From positions 1-64,000 of the forward strand of contig NZ_JAATVU010000003.1 of NCBI RefSeq assembly GCF_013184745.1: DNA of 64,000 nucleotides. The letters run 5' to 3'. Positions within the stretch are counted from its first letter, which is position 1. Every line of letters starts with the position of its first letter. Origin of the DNA: Mangrovicoccus sp. HB161399. GTDB lineage: Bacteria; Pseudomonadota; Alphaproteobacteria; Rhodobacterales; Rhodobacteraceae. The notes beneath the pieces were generated by a model. The model saw nothing but the letters and a program-made list of their open reading frames with translations. It was not told the DNA's origin and did no database searches. A program made the translations under genes and the position numbers. This document shows positions 8,698-16,965 of this stretch, piece by piece.

Positions 8698-9444
8698 GCG
8701 CGCGGCGGGCAGCACTCCGGTCTGCGGGAGGCAGGGCGATCGGCTAGGCTCCCGTGTCGCATCTGCATGCCGATGCTGGCCAACGGGATGGCGCTGCAGC
8801 CGGTCTCCGGGAGCCGCTGATGTCCGCCGCGGCCCTGCAATTGGGGCCTGGCTTATGGACCGCGGCATCCTTCGGGGGCCGCTGGGGCGGGAGGGCAGGC
8901 CGAGCGGATCGTGGGTGTTCCACATGGTCTGCGCAGGACTTTTCCGTTCCACGGGGCTCCCGGACGGACCGTCATGAAGCTGGTTTCCGGTGCGGCAGGG
9001 CGGTGCGGGCCGTGCCATCTGGCGGAGGTCGGAAGCATGCCTTCGGGAGGGCTGATGTCCGGTCGCCGCCTCTTGTCCCGGCATGATGATCTCGGCGGCC
9101 CCGAGGGACCGGCGCTCGCCGCGGCGAAGGCCGCGCTGGCGCGCTGCATTTCCATGGCCGCTCGTTGCCGACCCCTGCGCCCGGCTGGGCCGCCGCCGGC
9201 GCGGCGCCATCCGCAGGCTGGACGCTTGGCTCGGGCGCGCGCCGGGCCGCGCATGCGGCAGATGCCGGTTTTCCTTCCGCCGGGTGGCCCGCCGTGATTT
9301 CTGCCGTCCGGGCGTGGCGGAAAACGGCCGGGCGGCGGCAGGCCGGGTCCCCTCCGGCCGCGGCGCGCCTTTTCCCGGCGGGGCGGCGCCCCTAGATGTC
9401 TGGCAGGCGGCAGAAGCCGCGCGGCGCAGAGCGGAGGCGGAGAC
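8698..9444. other. Gene-free interval, about 750 bp
   Basis: This is a long GC-rich gap between the LysR gene and the metallophosphatase. All open frames are short and of biased Arg/Ala/Gly composition without recognisable motifs. No tRNA fold, IS end or array was seen. It may be a degraded gene, but nothing recognisable remains. Confidence 0.5.
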
Positions 9445-9501
9445 ATGGCAGGCAAGAGCGGGCAAGCGGCGCAATGGCGCCGGATGGCGGCCGCGCGATG
9501 A
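9445..9501 (+). CDS. Putative 18-residue leader peptide coupled to the metallophosphatase
   Basis: The reading frame MAGKSGQAAQWRRMAAAR begins four bases after GCGGAGGCGGA, a far better ribosome site than that of the following gene. It ends in an ATGA overlap with the metallophosphatase start at 9498. The arrangement fits translational coupling. No homologue is recognised, and at this size chance cannot be excluded. Confidence 0.35.
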   Translation: MAGKSGQAAQWRRMAAAR

Positions 9502-10931
9502 CGTCCGGCACCGGGGTTTCCGGCCCGATCCTGTTCCTCGACGCCGCGGAGGGCGAGACGCTGCACCTGGCGGCCCTGTTCATCGCGCCGTCCGGGACCG
9601 TCCCCGGAGACATCCGCGCAGGCGACGCCGCGGCCGCGCCGGTCCTGCTGGCCCGCTACCGGCATGCCGACATCTGGCGGGCGCGGTTCGCGCTGCCCCT
9701 CGGCGGCGGCAGCTACGGCTGGCAGGGACAGGTCTTCGAGGTGGCGGGCTTCGGCGATGGCGGTCTCCGGCTGGCCTATGTCTCGTGCAACGGCGAGGAA
9801 ACCGGCGACATGGAACGCGAGGGCTCCGAGCGCAACGCGATGTGGGCGCGGCTGCGCGCGGCCCATGGCGAGGCGCCCTTCGCCGCGCTGCTGCATGGCG
9901 GCGACCAGGTCTATGCCGACGAGGTGACCGAGGGCCATCCGGCCAGCAACGACTGGCCGGAACACTATCCCGGGCACCCCGATGCGTCCGAGCTGGAATC
10001 GCTCCGCGGGCATCTGCGCGAACGCTTCCTCGAACGCTATGCCGCGATCTATGCCGCGCCGGATGTCGCCTGGCTGGCGGCGCGCGTTCCGTCGCTGATG
10101 CAGTGGGACGACCATGACATCTGCGACGGCTGGGGCTCGCTGCCGCGTGCCGCGACCGCCTCGGCGGTGGGCAGGGCGCTCTTCGCCGCGGCGCGCGAGG
10201 CCTTCCTGCTGTTCCAGGCGGCCGCTGCCGAGGGCGACCTGCCGCCGCGCTTTGCCGATCCCTCCGGCGCGCATCTGGGCTGGTCGGTCGAGGCTGCGGG
10301 CGTCCGGCTCTATGCGCCCGACCTGCGTTCGCAGCGCGGGCGGCGGCAGGTGATGGGACCGGAAGGCTGGGCCATGGCAGAGCAGGTGGCCCATGCCGCC
10401 CGGCAGGGCGACGGTCATACCTTCCTGCTGTCCAGCGTGCCGCTCCTGGGGCCGCGCCTGTCGCTGCTGGAATTCGCGATGATGGCCGTGCCGCACATGC
10501 AGAAATACGAGGACGACCTGCGCGACCAGTGGCAGAGCCGCGCCCATCGCGGGGAATGGCGGCGGATGCTGCGGCTGGTGCGCGACATGGCGGAGGCCGA
10601 CGGCCATGACATCACCGCCGTCTCCGGCGAGATCCACCTGGCCACGCGGGCGGTGATGGAACTGGGCGGCGGCCGGGTGCTGAACCAGCTGGTGGCCTCC
10701 GGCATCGCACACCGCCCGCCGCCCGTGGCCTGGGCGCGGACCCTTGGCACGCTGGCCTGCCTCGGCGAGTCGCCGCTGCAGGGCCACCCGATCCGCATCC
10801 GCCCGCTGCCCGGACAGCGCCACCGCTATGCCGCCGAGCGCAACTGGCTGCTGCTGCAGCGCATCGGCGGCAGCTGGAGCGCGCGCTGGGATCTCGAGGA
10901 CAGCGGGATGACCGATCCGCTGCCGCTCTGA
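9498..10931 (+). CDS. PhoD-like metallophosphatase/phosphodiesterase
   Basis: A 477-residue protein with the metallophosphatase core of the PhoD family: HGGDQVYADEV (134-141 region), QWDDHDICDGWG (D204-D205-H206) and a late SGEIHLATR (about 375) supply the metal-binding Asp/His set. No signal peptide is visible, unlike classical secreted PhoD, so it resembles the cytoplasmic alkaline-phosphatase-D-like proteins of unknown substrate common in proteobacteria. The start is uncertain: 9498 is preferred because the domain begins at once and it overlaps the stop of a short upstream frame; 9474 and 9396 are in-frame alternatives. Monocistronic. Confidence 0.8.
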   Translation: MTSGTGVSGPILFLDAAEGETLHLAALFIAPSGTVPGDIRAGDAAAAPVLLARYRHADIWRARFALPLGGGSYGWQGQVFEVAGFGDGGLRLAYVSCNGEETGDMEREGSERNAMWARLRAAHGEAPFAALLHGGDQVYADEVTEGHPASNDWPEHYPGHPDASELESLRGHLRERFLERYAAIYAAPDVAWLAARVPSLMQWDDHDICDGWGSLPRAATASAVGRALFAAAREAFLLFQAAAAEGDLPPRFADPSGAHLGWSVEAAGVRLYAPDLRSQRGRRQVMGPEGWAMAEQVAHAARQGDGHTFLLSSVPLLGPRLSLLEFAMMAVPHMQKYEDDLRDQWQSRAHRGEWRRMLRLVRDMAEADGHDITAVSGEIHLATRAVMELGGGRVLNQLVASGIAHRPPPVAWARTLGTLACLGESPLQGHPIRIRPLPGQRHRYAAERNWLLLQRIGGSWSARWDLEDSGMTDPLPL

Positions 10932-10967
10932 GCGCGGCCCTGCCGGACAATCCGGTGGTCAAATGAT

Positions 10968-10982
10968 TTTCTTTCTGGGAAA
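10968..10982. promoter_or_regulatory. TTTCTT-N3-GGGAAA element before the HTH-cupin gene
   Basis: This 15-bp sequence (TTTCTTTCTGGGAAA) matches in layout the perfect repeat at 11725-11739. It lies 33 bp before the regulator start in a short AT-rich patch. A shared element before the regulator gene and before the glx operon suggests autoregulation plus operon control by the HTH-cupin protein. Inference from position and sequence only. Confidence 0.5.
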
Positions 10983-11015
10983 CTCGGGGCGGCCGCCGCC
11001 CCGAGGAGAACCGGA

Positions 11016-11651
11016 TTGAAGTCCACGCGCACGCCCCTGTCGCAGAACCCCCACGCGGTCCGCGAGGGCCGGGAGAAGAACCTGGAAGTCGCCATCGGCC
11101 GCGAAGTGAGGGAGCTGCGCCGCCGCCAGCGCCTGACCGGGGCCGAGCTGGCCGCAGCGGCCGGGCTGTCTGTGGGCATGCTGTCGAAGATCGAGAACGG
11201 CGTGATCTCGCCCTCGCTGGCGACCATCCAGACGCTGGCCCATGCGCTGCGCGTGCCGCTGGTGCAGCTGTTCTCGGGCTACGAGGAGGACCGCGGCTGC
11301 ATGCATGTCAAGGCGGGCGAGGGCGTCGAGACCGAGCGCGCCGGCACGCGGGCGGGCCACCAGTACAGCCTGCTGGGCCATATCGGCTCGAACAGCTCCG
11401 GCGTGGTGGTGGAGCCGTACCTGATCGCGCTGACCGACAGGAGCGACACTTTCCCGACCTTCCAGCACGAGGGGATCGAGTATCTCTACATGATCGAGGG
11501 CGTGCTCGACTACCGCCACGGCGAGCGGCTCTACCGGCTGGAGCCGGGCGACTCGCTGCTCTTCGACTCGGATGCGCCGCACGGTCCCGAGGGCCTGGTC
11601 GAGCTGCCCGCGCGCTACCTGTCGATCATCACCTATCCGCAGAAGGCCTGA
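11016..11651 (+). CDS. HTH (XRE)-cupin transcriptional regulator
   Basis: A 211-residue regulator with an XRE-type HTH (about 28-85, including LSVGMLSKIENGVISPSLATI) and a C-terminal cupin ligand domain (about 130-205, with HEGIEYLYMIEG and LEPGDSLLFDSDAPHGP). PuuR-type proteins of this architecture sense amines and amino-acid derivatives. The start is TTG with GAGGAG upstream. It lies 147 bp before glxB on the same strand, with similar TTTCTT/AAGAAA elements before both genes, so it is probably the regulator of the glxBCD-glnT operon, perhaps responding to a glutamate or methylamine derivative. Confidence 0.88.
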   Translation: MKSTRTPLSQNPHAVREGREKNLEVAIGREVRELRRRQRLTGAELAAAAGLSVGMLSKIENGVISPSLATIQTLAHALRVPLVQLFSGYEEDRGCMHVKAGEGVETERAGTRAGHQYSLLGHIGSNSSGVVVEPYLIALTDRSDTFPTFQHEGIEYLYMIEGVLDYRHGERLYRLEPGDSLLFDSDAPHGPEGLVELPARYLSIITYPQKA

Positions 11652-11724
11652 TCCGGCAGGCGGTCTGCCCGTTTTCCGGGCAGCTGCCGGAGGCGGCGCA
11701 AAAATGGATGGATAGGAAATAAAC

Positions 11725-11739
11725 TTTCTTGCAAAGAAA
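11725..11739. promoter_or_regulatory. Perfect inverted repeat TTTCTT-GCA-AAGAAA before glxB
   Basis: The two six-base arms are exact complements separated by GCA, 60 bp before the glxB start. A variant with the same spacing precedes the HTH-cupin gene at 10968-10982. This is the best operator candidate for the glx operon. Confidence 0.6.
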
Positions 11740-11798
11740 ACAGCGGAGGACTAGTCAGGCTCCGACGCCGGCAGGACCGGCCTGGAATGGAGAAGGAC

Positions 11799-12686
11799 AT
11801 GTGCGGCATCGTTGGCCTGTTCCTGAAGAATGACGCGCTGCGGCCCCGCCTGGGCGGCATGCTGACCGACATGCTGGTCGCCATGACCGACCGCGGCCCG
11901 GATTCGGCGGGGATCGCGATCTACGGCGAGGAAGGCGAGGGGGTGAAGATCACCGTCCAGTCCGACACGCCCGAAACCGATTTCGCCGGCCTGGCTGAGG
12001 CGCTGGCCGCCGGAACCGGTGCGGAGGTGGCGATGAAGGCCGCCGACACCCATGCGGTGCTGACCCTGCCCGAAGCGGCGGCCCCGGCCGCTCTGGCGGC
12101 GCTGGAGGCACGCGGGCTGCGGATCATGGGGGCCGGGAAGGCGATGGAGATCTACAAGGAGGTCGGCCTTCCAAGGGACGTGGCGGAGCGCTTCGGCATC
12201 CGCGCGATGGGCGGCAGCCACGGCATCGGCCATACCCGCATGGCGACCGAGTCCGCGGTGACGACGCTGGGCGCGCATCCGTTCTCGACCGCCGACGACC
12301 AGTGCCTGGTGCACAATGGCAGCCTGTCGAACCACAACCAGATGCGCCGCAAGCTGGCGAAGAAGGGCGTGATGACCCGCACCGAGAACGATACCGAGGT
12401 CGGTGCCGCCTACATCTCCTCGCGGATCGCCGAGGGCGCGACGCTGGGCGAAGCGCTGGAAGGCACGCTGGAGGATCTGGACGGGTTCTTCACCTTCGTC
12501 ACCGGCACGAAGACCGGCTTCGGCGTGGTGCGCGACCCGATCGCCTGCAAGCCCGCGGTGATGGCCGAGACGCCGGATTACGTTGCCTTCGCCAGCGAAT
12601 ACCGCGCCTTCGCCGACCTGCCGGGGATCGAGGCCGCCCGGGTCTGGGAACCCGAACCTGCCACCGTCTATTTCTGGGAGCGCTGA
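11799..12686 (+). CDS. glxB: GlxB, class II glutamine amidotransferase subunit (MgsA-like)
   Basis: A 295-residue Ntn-type glutaminase. The start at 11799 places the catalytic Cys at position 2 (MCGIVGLF), as the family requires after Met removal; an upstream Met at 11787 would bury it. TRMATES and VHNGSLSNHN are the usual glutamine-binding segments. It supplies ammonia to a three-protein glutamate-synthase-like enzyme with GlxC and GlxD. The same architecture is used by N-methylglutamate synthase (MgsABC), where methylamine replaces ammonia. First gene of the operon, two bp before glxC. Confidence 0.88.
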   Translation: MCGIVGLFLKNDALRPRLGGMLTDMLVAMTDRGPDSAGIAIYGEEGEGVKITVQSDTPETDFAGLAEALAAGTGAEVAMKAADTHAVLTLPEAAAPAALAALEARGLRIMGAGKAMEIYKEVGLPRDVAERFGIRAMGGSHGIGHTRMATESAVTTLGAHPFSTADDQCLVHNGSLSNHNQMRRKLAKKGVMTRTENDTEVGAAYISSRIAEGATLGEALEGTLEDLDGFFTFVTGTKTGFGVVRDPIACKPAVMAETPDYVAFASEYRAFADLPGIEAARVWEPEPATVYFWER

Positions 12687-12688
12687 GA

Positions 12689-13372
12689 ATGACCGTTCTG
12701 GACATGGCGCAGGTCAGCCTGCGCGAGGTCAACGAGACCCTGCAGGGTGCCGCCAGGGCCCAGGCCAACGCGGCCTACGAAATCGTCAATCCGCGCGGCT
12801 CGCATGCCGTGGCGGTCGGGCTCGACGGGCCGCTCTCGGTCACCGTGAAGGGCTCGACCGGCTATTACTGCGCGGGCATGAACAAGGATGCGGCGGTCAC
12901 CGTCGAGGGCTCGGCCGGGCCGGGCGTGGCCGAGAACATGATGTCGGGCACCGTCACCATCGAGGGCGATGCCAGCCAGTATGCCGGCGCCACCGGGCGC
13001 GGCGGGCTGTTGAACATCAAGGGCAACGCGTCGTCGCGCTGCGGCATCTCGATGAAGGGCATCGACATCGTGGTCCACGGCAATATCGGCCACATGTCCG
13101 CCTTCATGGCGCAGAAGGGCAATCTTGTCGTGCTGGGCGATGCGGGCGACGCGCTCGGCGACAGCCTCTACGAGGCGCAGATCTTCGTGCGCGGCACGGT
13201 GAAATCCCTCGGCGCGGACTGCGTCGAGAAGAAGATGAAGCCCAAGCATCTCGAACTGCTGGCCGGACTGCTGGAGCGCGCGGGCGCCGATGCCAAGCCG
13301 GAGGAATTCAAGCGCTACGGCTCGGCCCGCAAGCTCTACAACTTCAACATCGACCACTCGGACGCATACTGA
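12689..13372 (+). CDS. glxC: GlxC, GXGXG-domain glutamate synthase-like subunit (MgsB-like)
   Basis: A 227-residue protein made of the right-handed beta-helix (GXGXG) domain found at the C-terminus of GltB, here as a separate polypeptide. Repeats such as GSTGYYCAGMNKDAAVTVEG and GNASSRCGISMKG show the periodic Gly pattern. It has a scaffold role between glutaminase and synthase sites. It begins two bp after glxB, and its stop shares a base with the glxD start (TGATG), indicating co-translation. Confidence 0.88.
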   Translation: MTVLDMAQVSLREVNETLQGAARAQANAAYEIVNPRGSHAVAVGLDGPLSVTVKGSTGYYCAGMNKDAAVTVEGSAGPGVAENMMSGTVTIEGDASQYAGATGRGGLLNIKGNASSRCGISMKGIDIVVHGNIGHMSAFMAQKGNLVVLGDAGDALGDSLYEAQIFVRGTVKSLGADCVEKKMKPKHLELLAGLLERAGADAKPEEFKRYGSARKLYNFNIDHSDAY

Positions 13373-14697
13373 TGGACAGGACACCCCCGACCGAACCGCG
13401 CCAGAGCTGGACCTTCTCGCGCGAGGTGAACTCGGAAATCCGCCGCGCGGCGGAGACCGGCATCTACGACATCCGCGGCGGCGGCGCGAAGCGCCGGGTG
13501 CCGCATTTCGACGACCTGCTGTTCCTCGGCGCCTCGATGTCGCGCTACCCGCTCGAAGGCTACCGCGAGAAGTGCGAGACTTCGGTGACGCTGGGCACGC
13601 GCTTCGCCAAGAAGCCGATCGAGCTGAAGATCCCGATCACCATTGCCGGCATGTCCTTCGGCGCGCTTTCCGGCAATGCCAAGGAGGCGCTCGGCCGCGG
13701 CGCGACGCTGGCGGGCACCTCGACCACCACCGGCGACGGCGGCATGACCGAGGAGGAGCGCGGCCATTCCGAAAAGCTGGTCTACCAGTACCTGCCCAGC
13801 CGCTACGGCATGAACCCAGACGACCTGCGCCGCGCCGATGCGATCGAGATCGTGGTGGGGCAGGGTGCGAAGCCCGGCGGCGGCGGCATGCTGCTGGGCC
13901 AGAAGATCACCGAGCGCGTCGCGGGGATGCGCGACCTGCCGCAGGGGATCGACCAGCGCTCCGCCTGCCGCCACCCGGACTGGACCGGGCCGGACGACCT
14001 GGAGATCAAGATCCTGGAAATCCGCGAGATCACCGGCTGGGAGAAGCCGATCTACGTCAAGGTCGGCGGGGCGCGGCCCTATTACGACACGGCGCTGGCG
14101 GTGAAGGCCGGGGCGGACGTGGTCGTACTCGACGGCATGCAGGGCGGCACGGCAGCAACGCAGGACGTGTTCATCGAGCATGTCGGCCAGCCGACGCTCG
14201 CCTGCATCCGCCCCGCCGTGCAGGCGCTGCAGGATCTGGGCATGCACCGCGAGGTGCAGCTGGTTGTCTCGGGCGGCATCCGCAACGGCGCGGACGTGGC
14301 CAAGGCGCTGGCGCTCGGCGCGGATGCGGTGTCGATCGGCACCGCCGCGCTGATCGCGCTCGGCGACAACGACCCGAAATGGGAAGACGAATACCGCAAG
14401 CTGGGCACCACCGCCGGCGCCTATGACGACTGGCACGAGGGCCGCGACCCTGCGGGCATCACCACCCAGGACCCGGAGCTGGCCGCGCGGCTCGATCCGG
14501 TCGAGGGCGGGCGGCGGCTGAGGAACTACCTCAACGTGATGACGCTGGAATGCCAGACGCTGGCGCGGGCCTGCGGCAAGAGCCATGTCCACAACCTCGA
14601 GCCCGAGGACCTCTGCGCCCTGACCATGGAGGCCGCCGCCATGGCGCGGGTGCCGCTGGCGGGCACCGACTGGTGGCCGGGCAAGCCGGGCTTCTGA
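13372..14697 (+). CDS. glxD: GlxD, FMN-binding glutamate synthase-like subunit (MgsC-like)
   Basis: A 441-residue protein corresponding to the central FMN domain of GltB. Recognisable segments are ITIAGMSFGALSGNAKEALG, GQGAKPGGGGMLLGQKI, VLDGMQGGTAATQDVF and SGGIRNGADVAKALALGADAV. With GlxB and GlxC it should form glutamate from 2-oxoglutarate and an amine nitrogen, or N-methylglutamate if the complex is Mgs. The start codon overlaps the glxC stop. No NADPH-binding GltD-like subunit is present, so the electron donor is unresolved. Confidence 0.88.
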   Translation: MDRTPPTEPRQSWTFSREVNSEIRRAAETGIYDIRGGGAKRRVPHFDDLLFLGASMSRYPLEGYREKCETSVTLGTRFAKKPIELKIPITIAGMSFGALSGNAKEALGRGATLAGTSTTTGDGGMTEEERGHSEKLVYQYLPSRYGMNPDDLRRADAIEIVVGQGAKPGGGGMLLGQKITERVAGMRDLPQGIDQRSACRHPDWTGPDDLEIKILEIREITGWEKPIYVKVGGARPYYDTALAVKAGADVVVLDGMQGGTAATQDVFIEHVGQPTLACIRPAVQALQDLGMHREVQLVVSGGIRNGADVAKALALGADAVSIGTAALIALGDNDPKWEDEYRKLGTTAGAYDDWHEGRDPAGITTQDPELAARLDPVEGGRRLRNYLNVMTLECQTLARACGKSHVHNLEPEDLCALTMEAAAMARVPLAGTDWWPGKPGF

Positions 14698-14712
14698 AGC
14701 GAGTGAACGACG

Positions 14713-14732
14713 GGGCGGGCATGGACCCGCCC
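14713..14732 (+). other. Intercistronic hairpin between glxD and glnT
   Basis: GGGCGGG and CCCGCCC form a perfect 7-bp stem around the loop CATGGA. No T-run follows, so it is not a classical terminator. It may be an RNA-processing or stability element that separates expression of glxBCD from glnT. Confidence 0.5.
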
Positions 14733-14767
14733 TGCGCATGTGACAGGGAAAGAAAAGGGACGCGACG

Positions 14768-16084
14768 ATGACCGACCTCGCCGCCTTCGCCCGGGACAAG
14801 GGCGTCAAGTACTTCATGATCTCCTACACGGATCTCTTCGGCGGGCAGCGCGCCAAGTTGGTCCCGGCCCAGGCAATCTCGGCCATGGCCGAGGAGGGGG
14901 CGGGCTTTGCCGGATTCGCCACCTGGCTCGACATGACGCCCGCCCATCCGGACATGCTGGCCGTGCCCGACGCCGCCACGGTGATCCAGCTGCCCTGGAA
15001 GCCCGAGGTCGCTTGGGTCGCCGCGAATTGCGTGATGGAGGGCCAGGAGGTCGAGCAGGCGCCGCGCAACGTGCTGCGCAAGCTCGTCGCCGAGGCCGCC
15101 GCCGCGGGGCTGCGGGTCAAGACCGGCATCGAGGCGGAGTTCTTCCTGCTGACGCCCGAAGGCACCGCGATCTCGGACCCGGCCGACACGGCCGAGAAGC
15201 CCTGCTACGACCAGCAGGCGGTGATGCGCCGCTATGACGTGATCTCGGAAATCTGCGACTACATGCTGGAGCTGGGCTGGGGCCCGTACCAGAACGACCA
15301 CGAGGACGCCAACGGCCAGTTCGAGATGAACTGGGAATTCGACGATGCCCTGGTCACCGCGGACCGCCACAGCTTCTTCAAGTTCATGGTCAAGTCCGTC
15401 GCCGAGAAGCACGGGCTGCGCGCCACCTTCATGCCCAAGCCGATCGAGGGGCTGACCGGCAACGGCTGCCATGCCCATGTCTCGGTCTGGGATCTCGACG
15501 GCAGGGTCAACGCCTTTGCCGGGGACGCCGGCGGGCAGATCGGCGAGGTCGGCCTGTCGGCGGAGGGCGGCCATTTCCTCGGCGGAATCATGTCCCATGC
15601 CGAAGGGCTGGCGGCGCTGACCAACCCGACGGTGAACAGCTACAAGCGGATCAACGCGCCGCGGACGATGTCGGGCGCGACCTGGGCGCCGAACACGGTG
15701 ACCTGGACCGGCAACAACCGCACCCACATGGTCCGCGTGCCCGGCCCGGGCCGGTTCGAGCTGCGCCTGCCCGACGGCGCGGCGAACCCCTACCTGCTGC
15801 AGGCGGCGATCATCGCCGCGGGCCTGTCCGGCCTGCGCGCCAAGGCCGATCCGGGACCGCGCCACGACATCGACATGTATGCCGAGGGCCACAAGGTGAA
15901 GGACGCGCCGCAGCTGCCGCTGAACCTGCTCGACGCGCTGCGCGCCTTCGATGCCGATGCCGGGCTGAAGGCGATGCTGGGCGAGGCGTTCTCCGCCTCC
16001 TACATCAAGATGAAGATGCAGGAGTGGAATTCCTTCGTGTCGCATTTCTCCCGCTGGGAGCGCGACCATACGCTCGACATCTGA
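14768..16084 (+). CDS. glnT: Type III glutamine synthetase GlnT or gamma-glutamylmethylamide synthetase
   Basis: A 438-residue member of the short GS-like group found next to glx/mgs genes. The N-terminal beta-grasp is followed by the catalytic domain with the ATP-site signature FMPKPIEGLTGNGCHAH (about 220-236) and the ENDHEDANGQFE-like metal-binding stretch. The same protein family contains both GlnT and GmaS, which joins methylamine to glutamate; sequence alone does not decide. It lies 70 bp after glxD, separated by a hairpin, and is convergent with the GntR gene (7-bp gap). Confidence 0.85.
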   Translation: MTDLAAFARDKGVKYFMISYTDLFGGQRAKLVPAQAISAMAEEGAGFAGFATWLDMTPAHPDMLAVPDAATVIQLPWKPEVAWVAANCVMEGQEVEQAPRNVLRKLVAEAAAAGLRVKTGIEAEFFLLTPEGTAISDPADTAEKPCYDQQAVMRRYDVISEICDYMLELGWGPYQNDHEDANGQFEMNWEFDDALVTADRHSFFKFMVKSVAEKHGLRATFMPKPIEGLTGNGCHAHVSVWDLDGRVNAFAGDAGGQIGEVGLSAEGGHFLGGIMSHAEGLAALTNPTVNSYKRINAPRTMSGATWAPNTVTWTGNNRTHMVRVPGPGRFELRLPDGAANPYLLQAAIIAAGLSGLRAKADPGPRHDIDMYAEGHKVKDAPQLPLNLLDALRAFDADAGLKAMLGEAFSASYIKMKMQEWNSFVSHFSRWERDHTLDI

Positions 16085-16091
16085 GCCGGGA

Positions 16092-16736
16092 TCAGCGCGG
16101 AAGCTTCGCCAGGATATGCGCCGGGGCTTCCAGATGCACCTTCAGGATGTCCCGGGCGCGGGCGGCATCGCCCGCGTCCATCGCATCGATCAGCGCGCGG
16201 TGCTCGCGGTCGATCACCGCCTTGCGGTCCTGGTCGATCGAGAAGGCGGAAAAGCCGATCCGGGTGACGCTGGCCGACATGGTCTCGGACATGCGGACCA
16301 GGATCTGGTTCCGGCAATGCGCCATCATCACCGCATGGAATTCGCCGTTCAGCTCGACATGCCCCAGCGCATCCGAGACCGGCATCGCCTCCATCGCCAC
16401 GGCCAGGCGCCGCATCTCGGCCGGCGCGCCCTGTCCGGCCTCGCAGATCACCGTCGCGGCATGGCCCTCGATCAGCTTGCGCGCCTCGTAGAGATCCACC
16501 AGCTCCTGCGCCGTCACGTGCCGCACCATCGCGCCGCGCCGCGGCAGCATGTCGAGGAAGCCTTCTGCCGCCAGCCGGTTCAGCGCCTCGCGCACCGGGG
16601 TCCGGGACACTTCGGCCATCGCGCAGGCCTGCGCTTCCTCGATGAAGGAGCCCGCCGGGAATTCGCCGTTGAGGATCCCCGCCCGGATCCGGTCGTAGGC
16701 CCGCGTCCGGGCGCTGTCTTTCATCAATGCCGTCAT
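16092..16736 (-). CDS. GntR-family regulator with FCD domain
   Basis: A 214-residue regulator with an N-terminal winged HTH (about 12-70, ending SRTPVREALNRLAAEGFLDM) and a C-terminal all-helical FCD domain; E/H-rich helices such as VELNGEFHAVMM supply metal/ligand residues. FCD regulators respond to organic acids and amino-acid derivatives. The start at 16736 follows GGAAGGGTGG; 16724 is an alternative. It is divergent from hyuA across 229 bp, so the hydantoinase/ABC operon is its likely target. Confidence 0.9.
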   Translation of the reverse strand: MTALMKDSARTRAYDRIRAGILNGEFPAGSFIEEAQACAMAEVSRTPVREALNRLAAEGFLDMLPRRGAMVRHVTAQELVDLYEARKLIEGHAATVICEAGQGAPAEMRRLAVAMEAMPVSDALGHVELNGEFHAVMMAHCRNQILVRMSETMSASVTRIGFSAFSIDQDRKAVIDREHRALIDAMDAGDAARARDILKVHLEAPAHILAKLPR

Positions 16737-16917
16737 GCGCCCACCCTTCCATCCGGGCCGTGCAATGCACGCGGGTTTCCGAATCGTGCATCCGGATTTG
16801 AGATTTCTGCCGCCATTGGCGCCAATTGTAGCGCTAAAAAGCCTTGAAAATGTGCATTTGACATAGTTACCGGTCCCAAGGGCGGTTTTTCCTGTCCTCC
16901 GCCGCAATGCGTATTCT

Positions 16918-16929
16918 TCATGTATACGA
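16918..16929. promoter_or_regulatory. Candidate GntR operator (GTATAC core)
   Basis: TCATGTATACGA, with the perfect GTATAC core at 16922-16927, lies 37 bp before hyuA in the GntR/hyuA spacer. GTATAC-centred sites are typical of FCD GntR regulators. The flanks are only weakly symmetric, so this is tentative. Confidence 0.35.
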
Positions 16930-16965
16930 GACGAGACGCAAGAAATTCCGCAACCGGAGACGAGA

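Noticed and set aside
16858-16863. TTGACA in the GntR/hyuA spacer as a -35 box
   Set aside because: No acceptable -10 sequence lies 16-18 bp downstream, so the hexamer alone is not a promoter.
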